Part shown: piece after piece, positions 56,129-64,000 of the stretch
Numbering within the stretch: position 1 is the first letter of the stretch
How the letters are laid out: the number at the start of each line of letters is the position of its first letter
NCBI GenBank assembly: GCA_033220425.1
Contig: CM065653.1
Location: 2,170,001 to 2,234,000 of the forward strand
Source of the DNA: Lepraria neglecta
Lineage: Eukaryota > Ascomycota > Lecanoromycetes > Lecanorales > Stereocaulaceae
Direction of reading: 5' to 3'
Length of the DNA stretch: 64,000 bases
The notes under the pieces: model-generated
What the model saw: only the letters and a program-made list of their open reading frames with translations
What the model was told of the DNA's origin: nothing
The model's database searches: none
Position numbers and translations under genes: made by a program

Positions 56129-59100
56129 TTATTGTCGTTGAATGCAATCCCACTCATACTGCGAAGGTGTACGTCAGCGATTGTGGACACTCTGAAGGGG
56201 CATGTAGTAGTAGGCCTACCACTCGTCCATCATCATCGCCTGTGTACACTTTCTGTGCCATTGGTAGGATTGAAGTTATGGTCGCGCCGATGTTGTAGCC
56301 GGCATGGTCTAAATGATGCATGCGCTTCACGTGTTCAAGGACGAAACTACTATCAGATATTGCGATGTTCCAAACCTAGGGAAGTTGTCAGCAAGGATCC
56401 CTAAGATCTGTAAGCGTGCAAGGCGTGATTCCAAATCATACATTCACAACGCCCTTCCTGTGACCCGTAAAGATTAGGTTACGTTCAAGATACTCATTGC
56501 CGGAGCCTTCATAGAATGCACATGATGAGATGGTGTCATCGCCTTCCACGTAGACATTTTGCTCCAGTATTAGGTCGCCGTTCAGTGTCCACAACGATAC
56601 CTCAGACCCTCGACAAAGCATGATGACACCAGTCACGTCGTTTATTCGAGCGCACTGTAGCACAATCAGCTTGGCTTGTGATACTCGACTTGGAGATAAT
56701 ACTGACCTCTACAGGTTTGCCGGTAGTCAGTCGGCGTACAAGCTCTAAGCGATTCAAATCCCACAGCAAAACCTGACCATCTGACGAAGCCGACATGAGA
56801 GCACTAAAAGACCGAGATACAGCCAGCATGGTGACAGCTGACCTATGTCCGAATAAGCAAATCTTTGGTTGCAAGTCCACTGAGTTTGGAGTCGTAATCA
56901 CTCCCCAGACTGAGACAGTGCAGTCAGAGCCCGCGGTCACCAGGGTCTTCGAGTCCGCAAAAAGCACGTATGAGAGCTGCCCTTGATGTACATGCTCGAA
57001 CAGTCCGATAAGCTGCTCTACGTTAGTGACACGGGGATGCTATGTGGCCTGGAAAGAGTTTTTACCTTCTTTGAATCAGCGGTGAAGAACCTGACACTGC
57101 CATCAATGAATCCCCATTCCATGTATTTGTCGTAGGCTGGGCCTATGTTGAGTCGGAAAGATCCACTACATACAAGGCGATCATGTTTCAATGAATATTG
57201 GAGAGATGTGATTCGATCATGTGCTTCTGGAGAGATGTTAAAATATGCCAGTGTCCATGACGCCCTGGAAGCTACATACCCAGCAATGGGAACGGGAGAC
57301 GGGTTAAGCCCTCTGCACCAGTATCAAGCCTCTTGACCTTGTATTTGGCTTCCTCCCTTGGTGGATGGGGTCGCTGGAATACTTGATGTGGTGTCTGGCC
57401 AAAGTTGTGTATGGTACCTACGGTTGCGACTTTTATCGCGGGATCGTCTATGGTATCAAGATCTATTGCTCCATGATAGGACAGGTGGTTGAAGACATTG
57501 GTTGCCTCCAGGGCAGCTTCGCCGCGTTGCTTGTGTCCGAAGACCAGATCAATCCATTGGTGCAGGTGCTGGCTGACATGCTCGCTCTCTAGAGCTTCTC
57601 GATGTTTTGCGATAAAGATCTTGGGATCGCCCTTGGCCCATGGTGGGAGCTCCACGGTATCTATTGTACCTCCATCGCCCTGGCGAGTGCCAAAATCGTA
57701 TTCGTTCTGATTCAATAAGAATTCAGGCAGATAATAGAATTCAGGGATCAACTCTCTGACATCAGTCATGTTCCCGCTTGACGCGGAAGACCAGGCCATC
57801 TCGACGGAGTAGAACAGTCGATCTGGATGGTCAAAACTGCCACCCTGTAGCAGTAGATATGAGTGCACGAAAGGTTGTAGGCGGATGAGGTATGATGTCA
57901 CGGTCGTCGCCGAGGAGTAATGAGTACCATAGTGAAAAGGGGGCGATTCGGCCATCTCTGCGATTGCCTGATAGCGATCCCTGAATTCGGCCTGTCTTTC
58001 TGGATTCTGGCAGCCCATGGGCTTGGATAGGTCTCGAAAATTTCTCGGGTTTGTAAGATCAAGCTCCTCACTTGTGTAATTCGCCAGAACCCACGGAAAG
58101 ACGGGATACTGCGTCAGGTCGTTGAATGTCCTTCCAGCCATTGTGTTGACAAGCATGAGATAGTGAAAATTGGAGATTTCGCCTTTCACCCACTTCTTGG
58201 TTGCGGGACTGAAATTGTTCTGGGCGAAAACGCTCGTGAACTTCGAGCCAAATGTCTGCGTCTCATCACCTGGGTTGCGCACAGATTCGATCCTCCACAA
58301 GTCCTCGCCAATGGCCGCAGAGGCGCGGTCAGTAGCGCTTGAAGCCTTCTCCAGGAGTTTCTGATACAGCTGATTGCGAAGAGGTGGGGTACTTGTTGTT
58401 AGCAGATAACTCCGTCCATCAACGAAGAAGACCTCGATTGCGACATCGCGGAATAGAAAACGTCGTTTAGATATACTGAGCACGTCGTCCCAGCGCCAGC
58501 TTCGCGTCTCAAAATCTGTCTTCATTGTGGTAGCTCCCCGGTCTCCAGCCTCCCGTCCTGATATTATTTGTAGATAAGGGTCACGTTCTTCCGGTGGAGC
58601 TTGCCAAACGTTGACCACTTCGCCATCTGAGCGTTGGAAAAGGTTGTCGAGAAGGTATAAGTGAGCATTTCCCAGGATCAGTAGCCCTTCTATCGCCTCG
58701 AGCCCTACGATCCGTGACACGTTGTGGACGTGTTCAACTTGGTCACCACGCTGAAGGCTCCGCATGACTTTGCGATTCTTGTCCTCGTATTCCTCAGCCT
58801 CCTCGCGCGGATCGTCCACTATTTCGAAATCATCTTCAGGTTCTGCGTCATTCACGTCATCATCTAACCGTCCATGAGCTGTAGTAGGATTCGCAAGCGA
58901 CCCATTCTGGCCGGCAGCCGGATTTTCTGCTGTGCTCGACTGGTTGGGAAGGAGAGGAACGTCGGTCACAAGAGCCTTCGTTCGACTGCCGATACTGCGT
59001 CGATGGTTGGCTGGACCTTGAGATTGCCTCCGCTTGGGCTGATAATCATGCAAATGAGCATCTTTATCAGCGATTAAGCGCATCCTCATCCGATTCCTTC

Positions 59101-62100
59101 CTTCTGTCTGATCAAGCTGCCACTTCTGGACAAACGAATCCTCGAAGACCCCACAAGGCCGCCTGAGCTCGCGATTCATCTTGACCCATGTAGAGGCATT
59201 GAACACCTGGCTATCTTGATGATCTTGTAGAGCCCGCTGTCGTTTGAGGTGCTCTGCAGCGTAGATGTTGGATCGCCAATGGTCAGTCCCCGTCTCATGA
59301 CGCCGAAGAACCTCGTCATTAGCGGCATTCTCCGATACCCAACCCCTCAACTTCTCTCTTCTTTTGTTGATTCTGGCCTTCGCAGTCTCCTCAGTCTTGT
59401 GGTTTTCTTCCGCTACAAAGGCTTCCCACAACTTTGACAGTGCGGTAAACAGAAGACTATCAAGGTCGTTGCGATGATTGTCCATCCAGTCAAGGAAAGC
59501 TTCATTGTCAAGCTCCATAATCTTCTTGAAACCCCTTGTCAGTGAAGCGCTATCAGAGGCGCTTGCTTGTTTAAGGATCACCGAAATTTCATCAGGTTTC
59601 TGAACGAGTAGCATTCGCCAAAGATTTGCAGCAGCCATGCGCACTTCCTCAACGGAACTACACAACCTGTTATAGACCAAATAGCAAAGCAGTTTCAGAA
59701 AGGTTCCTTGGGGGTCTTCTGCAGGCAGCAGAACCGACTGCCAATACACAAGCTTGCCCAAGAACGCGACTGTGTCAGCCGAAGATGACGTGTCGTCTAA
59801 CTCGGATAGCCTGAGAAGTACTACCCGTGAAAGAACCGTCCGTATGTTGGAAATGATCGGACTGCAAAGCCCTACAGTCTTTATCGAGGAGATCTCCGGA
59901 AGCTGTAGATATTCTAGTATGCTTGCGAGAAACTCTAAGGTATCATCTGCCCCATTAATGAACCAGCCCTCGTATATAGCTTCACCAACATGGGCTGCGA
60001 GACGAGCTAGATTGGTCAGCACTCGGGTTTTCCAGAGCAGCTTCTGGTCCAATTTGATGGCAGTCCCAAGATGCGAAAGAGTGTTGCGAAGAATGAAGGT
60101 TTCAAAGTAAGCCTGATGCTCTTGGAATCCGGCCGGAACCTTCATGAAAAGTCCAAGCCCAGGAAAGTCTGGCCTCGAGAAGATCTGGTCGGAAAAGACC
60201 GCGGTTATTAATTCCAGAAGCTCCTCCACAATGGAGCCGCTTAGATTGGAAGCAGACCTGAGCCTATTGGGTGAGACAACAGGGCGTAGCTTTGCTTCTG
60301 ATGGGCCTGGTTGTGAGGAATCTGAGGTCACTAGGATGTAAGATGACATTCTCTTAGGCGGCTGAGCCTTTGAGGGCATCAAGCTCTGTAAGGGCTCGAC
60401 AGTAGTTGTTCTGACAATAGGCACATTTTTCGTCGAGTTCGCTGATAAGGGTCTCATTATCACATCATTACCCATGAAGGTCAATGCTGATTGCCGAGAA
60501 TGTAACTCCATGTCTGGGCTGACTGGGTTGGCGCTCACGACGATTGGGAAGAGCACGAAGAAGAGCTCTTGGGTATATGGTGACGTGGCTGCAAAGTCTC
60601 GAAAGGTTTGCGACTTTGTGTGTATATCAGCCAAGAACCTCGTGACCGTGCGCAATGTGGATACCGAATCCGCCAATTGATCGACATCTGGTTTGGCATT
60701 ACCTGTCGTCATCAGTAACTACCAAGGTGAGATCTAGAATGTTGACGTTTACCTGAGGCCGTTGGTTCTATAGTCAAAGTCATCGATCGCTGCCTTGTGT
60801 GTATAGGCGTTGCCGGGTTTTTGCAAAAATGCTGAACTTTACCGTTACTTTTTTCAGCCAAAGGCGAGTCTGGATCTGATTGATCTCTAGTCACAATTTT
60901 GAGACCTTCTTCCAGCATTGCGGTGATTACGGGAAGCATGGCGGGGTAGACCACGGTGATTTTATCGCCAGATGCAAAGGTATCCAGGAGACTGAACAGA
61001 TCGAATGTTCGAGCAAAATCAATGTTTGCGACATCCAGGCCAAAGAAGACAGCAAAGCAGATTGGCCAGACGGTCGGAATGTTCCACCAACGCTTGAGTC
61101 GATGTTGCATGACGACCACACCGCCAGTCTTCTCGACAAATTTCTGAACGTAGCTGGATCCACTTATGACTAGAAGGCGGGCCAGAATCTTAGCTGCTAG
61201 CACAACTACAGTTGGCTCGTCATCAGCAAGAAGATGAAGAAGCCACTGCTCGTGTCAGCGCAGGCTCACGTGATTGTGAGAGGTTTAGCTACCTTGTTCG
61301 TCACAGTCCTGGCAAATTTCTTGATGTTTGCATAATCATCCTTAAGGCACAGCAGATCTGCATAAAATTCCAAAATCTTCAAGGCAACTTGCAGCTGTGT
61401 GAGCTTGGGTGTAGCGTCGTTCTGCTGCACGGCAGAGCGAGGAGAAGAGCTACCAAGTGTCTTCCGACGAGATGGCAGATCGGTGTTCAGCTTGATGCTC
61501 TTGCCTCTCGCGGGAGTGAGGGGTGTTGACCGAGGCTTGTGTATGGCATATGTTACATAAAGTGCCAAAGAACGCATTGATTCTGCCGTAAGATTCCTGG
61601 TAAGAACCGATTTGAAAGCCTGAACAAAGTATTCGAATGTTTGTGCAGTAAATGTCCCGCCTTTAAGTGAATCTAACCATTTCTTGGTTATACCTAAAGA
61701 GCATTGTCAGCAAGCTGCACCATCCTTCACTGGAAGGTTGACTCACGCATCCGTGATAAACGTTTAGTATTGAACTGGTGAAATTTGCTGCGGGAACCAA
61801 AGACTATGAATTGCTCGTAGTACAGCTTCTGCACCTGTGGCTCAGCGCCTCGCCAGAGATCTGTGTCGACTAACAGGATACGATGAGCCAGCGGGTTAAT
61901 GATGACAGAATCTTCAGGCCTGTCTGTTCGATAGCCAACGAATTTAAGGATCTCGATAAGCACTCTTAACGGAAGGTCGAAAGTTGGCTGCTGGTCGGCT
62001 GTAGATAATTTAGGGGAGTGAGGTACATTGGCGGTATTGATTGCACCTTGACTGAGCTTAGCGCTCAGCAGCGTTGACAGAACCCCGAAACCGTTCTCTC

Positions 62101-64000
62101 TCTCCATGGCCTCGCTGTTGCGCCAATTTTCCTGTACACTTTCAAAAAGGATCTTCAAAGCCCGAAGGACCTCATCGGCGGTGCGGGAGGCCTCAAGAAG
62201 AGCCAGGCCGACGGCAACACATCCTCCAATTTGCCAAGCAGCGTCGTCAAGTGATTGTGGCACCACTACCGCTGGGTCACCAGTGAGCACCGCAAAACCA
62301 GAGGAATGGAGCAAAGCTTCGTTGATCGAGGGAATCGCTCCGTTGACTGCAAGTGCATTACGCCCTCCCCTTGTGACATTGCGTATGTTTTTGCCGGCTG
62401 TCTTTGAGACGAATTTCAGGAGTTGTGTTTCATCGATGTTGTTCTGATCATTGTCATCTAGTACCACTGTGGCTGAAATGTTGAGAAGCATTTTCGATTC
62501 CGGAAGCAAACCCCCGGCCTTTGACCTTATCGCCGACAGAATGTCTGACTTCTCCTCCTTGCCTGGATGAAGGCTCTCGTTCCGTAGGTTCAAGACGGCG
62601 GATGCTCTATAAGTCTGAAAAGACCCCAAGCAATCCTGGTAATTACCAGTGTATCTTGGACCAAGCTCATAGTATACAGAAATCAAATCGTCGCTCAGCA
62701 CGTCAGCGAATACGTTGGCTGATGCAAGGCGCCATTGAGTAGACACTAATCCTTTGCCCAGATGAGAGGCGAGATCCTGCGGTGTGCCCAGGAAAGCTTG
62801 AATTGCATTAGTCTTACGGTTCGAGGATGGAGCCTCGCGACCTTCGTGGTTGTCATCTACCAAAGGAGGTGTGGCAGGGTACTGCGATTTTACTTGTTCA
62901 ACAAACTCGCCGTCAATGAAAAGCGAGGCTCTAGCAGATGATGTAGTCTTGGGGCGGCGGTGCGCTATGATAACATGATACCAGCGCCGTTCTCTAAAAG
63001 ATGATGACTTGAAGCGGACACTAGGTCTTGACGATGTGACAGAAGTTTGAAGAATCAGGTTATGAGTGTCCTTTTCAAGATAGACGAGCACAAAACACGT
63101 TTGGCTTGCGTCGAACGCCCCGAAAATAGTAGTGTGTGAATTGTGATCGAAATGAATAATCTGAAACCAGAATGACAATGTGTAGCCTAAGCTGGACGAG
63201 GTGGGAGGAAAAGCCCGTCCAATTCCCGGGAGCTCTATCGAGGCATACCCATGCAAAGACAGATCAAAATGGACGTAGGAAGGTGAACGAGAAAATTTTA
63301 GAGACATCAAGAGGAGTTCCCCAATGAGCGCCGACGAGCGTGCGTGCCGATACAGGAAATAGGCGTCATTAACACTAGCCACACCCAATTTAAGAAGAGC
63401 TGTTGCCAGACCGTGGAGCTCATGGACGTGAGGGTGATGCTTTGATGGCAAATCAACCAGAGAAGTGAGGACTGCATTGAGTAATCCTGTACCATGGAGA
63501 GCAGCCAGGTTCCCTGTAGACAACGACGCAAGGTAATCTATCGTGGTCGGTACCCATAAAGGTATATCGTCTTTGCGGATCGAACTGGTTCCTTGCACGA
63601 GCTTGTCTTCAAGCATTCTCCAAAGATTGAACATGACCAACACAGCATCTGGATTATAGACGATGGCTGAATGACTGATCTCTCTTTTCAAAAGGTCTGG
63701 GATCAGGGTAGCTGGTTGTGGGGGAGGGTCTTCACTACCTTGCTCTGGCTCTGGTGCAGGAGGAGGGCTTGGATCAGCAAAGGAGCTGGATGATAACTTC
63801 GGGCGACTATCGGTAGCAGCCATATGTCGCTTCAGAGTACTAAAGAAGTCGGTCACGGATTCGTCCTCCTGAGCACAAGCCAACAGACAACCAAATACTT
63901 TATCCATTAGGGCTCTCAAACCGGTATCCGCGTTGCCTTTTCCGCCTGTTAGCATTGTGCTGAGACTGGTTTCCACTGCCAGCCATCCACCTCCCTCAAC
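56129..64000 (-). CDS. BEACH-WD40 protein (beige/Bph1 type), 5' end off the window
   Basis: Nine exons are visible: 64000-61747 (open at the edge), 61693-61293, 61248-60753, 60702-57280, 57227-57066, 57015-56707, 56654-56442, 56375-56220 and 56158-56129. Introns are 44-61 bases. About 2,480 residues are visible. A ConA-like lectin region (VHFDLSLHGYASIELPG, then YTLSFWFQIIHFDHNSHTTI) lies near 62900-63290. A PH-BEACH region lies near 58350-58770. The BEACH domain near 57400-58200 has NFHYLMLVNTMAGRTFNDL, QYPVFPWVLANY and EFYYLPEFLLN. WD40 repeats end the protein (TLVTAGSDCTVSVWG, LSYVLFADSK), finishing YEWDCIQRQ. Such proteins act in vesicle trafficking and lysosome or vacuole sizing. In exon 57227-57066 the frame shifts by one base near 57180, the only break in the gene. 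Confidence 0.88.

Overview
The window is nuclear DNA of a filamentous ascomycete (Pezizomycotina). Short introns of about 44-100 bases with GTRNGT-type donors and YAG acceptors, fungal-only families (fungal rhodopsin-type membrane proteins, Clr5, DUF3292-like, LaeA-like methyltransferase, beige/BEACH Bph1-type protein), and Fot1-like and copia-like elements all point there. A Leotiomycete is my best guess at class level, from remembered family resemblance only. No rRNA, tRNA or CRISPR was seen.

Layout. 1-8 kb is gene-poor and holds three damaged genes: a secreted protein (670-1225), a multi-pass membrane protein (2483-3485) and a STAND-type N-terminus plus ankyrin gene (5632-7522). 8.3-14.5 kb holds three intact spliced genes: a methyltransferase, a rhodopsin-type membrane protein and an amino acid permease in eight exons. 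15.27-19.03 kb is a pile-up of two copia-type retrotransposon copies with four LTRs, followed by a fragment of a SnoaL/NTF2-like gene. 20.8-24.3 kb is a broken repeat-containing surface protein gene (paralog A) with a solo LTR inside it. 25.5-27.5 kb is an MFS transporter. 30-31 kb is an alpha/beta hydrolase. 31.6-34.2 kb is a decayed Fot1-like DNA transposon with TA target duplication, in which a 427-base hAT-type MITE with an 8-base target duplication is nested. It sits just behind a damaged chitin-binding protein gene.

From 36 kb the gene density is normal: an unknown protein, a ferric-reductase-like protein, a DUF3292-like membrane protein, a multi-pass membrane protein converging on surface-protein paralog B (44.7-47.2 kb), a PARP-like zinc-finger protein, a truncated FAD monooxygenase, a Clr5-TPR protein, an intergenic repeat array (52.6-53.2 kb), a small gene, a secreted cupin, and a large BEACH-WD40 protein that fills 56.1-64 kb and runs off the right edge.

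The genes do not form an obvious pathway or secondary-metabolite cluster. The main themes are mobile-element nesting and gene decay. Two kinds of damage can be told apart. One is transition-type stops in duplicated sequence (CAG/CAA to TAG/TAA), which fits repeat-induced point mutation. The other is single-base frame breaks at or beside short runs of one base in otherwise good genes, which could be assembly indels.
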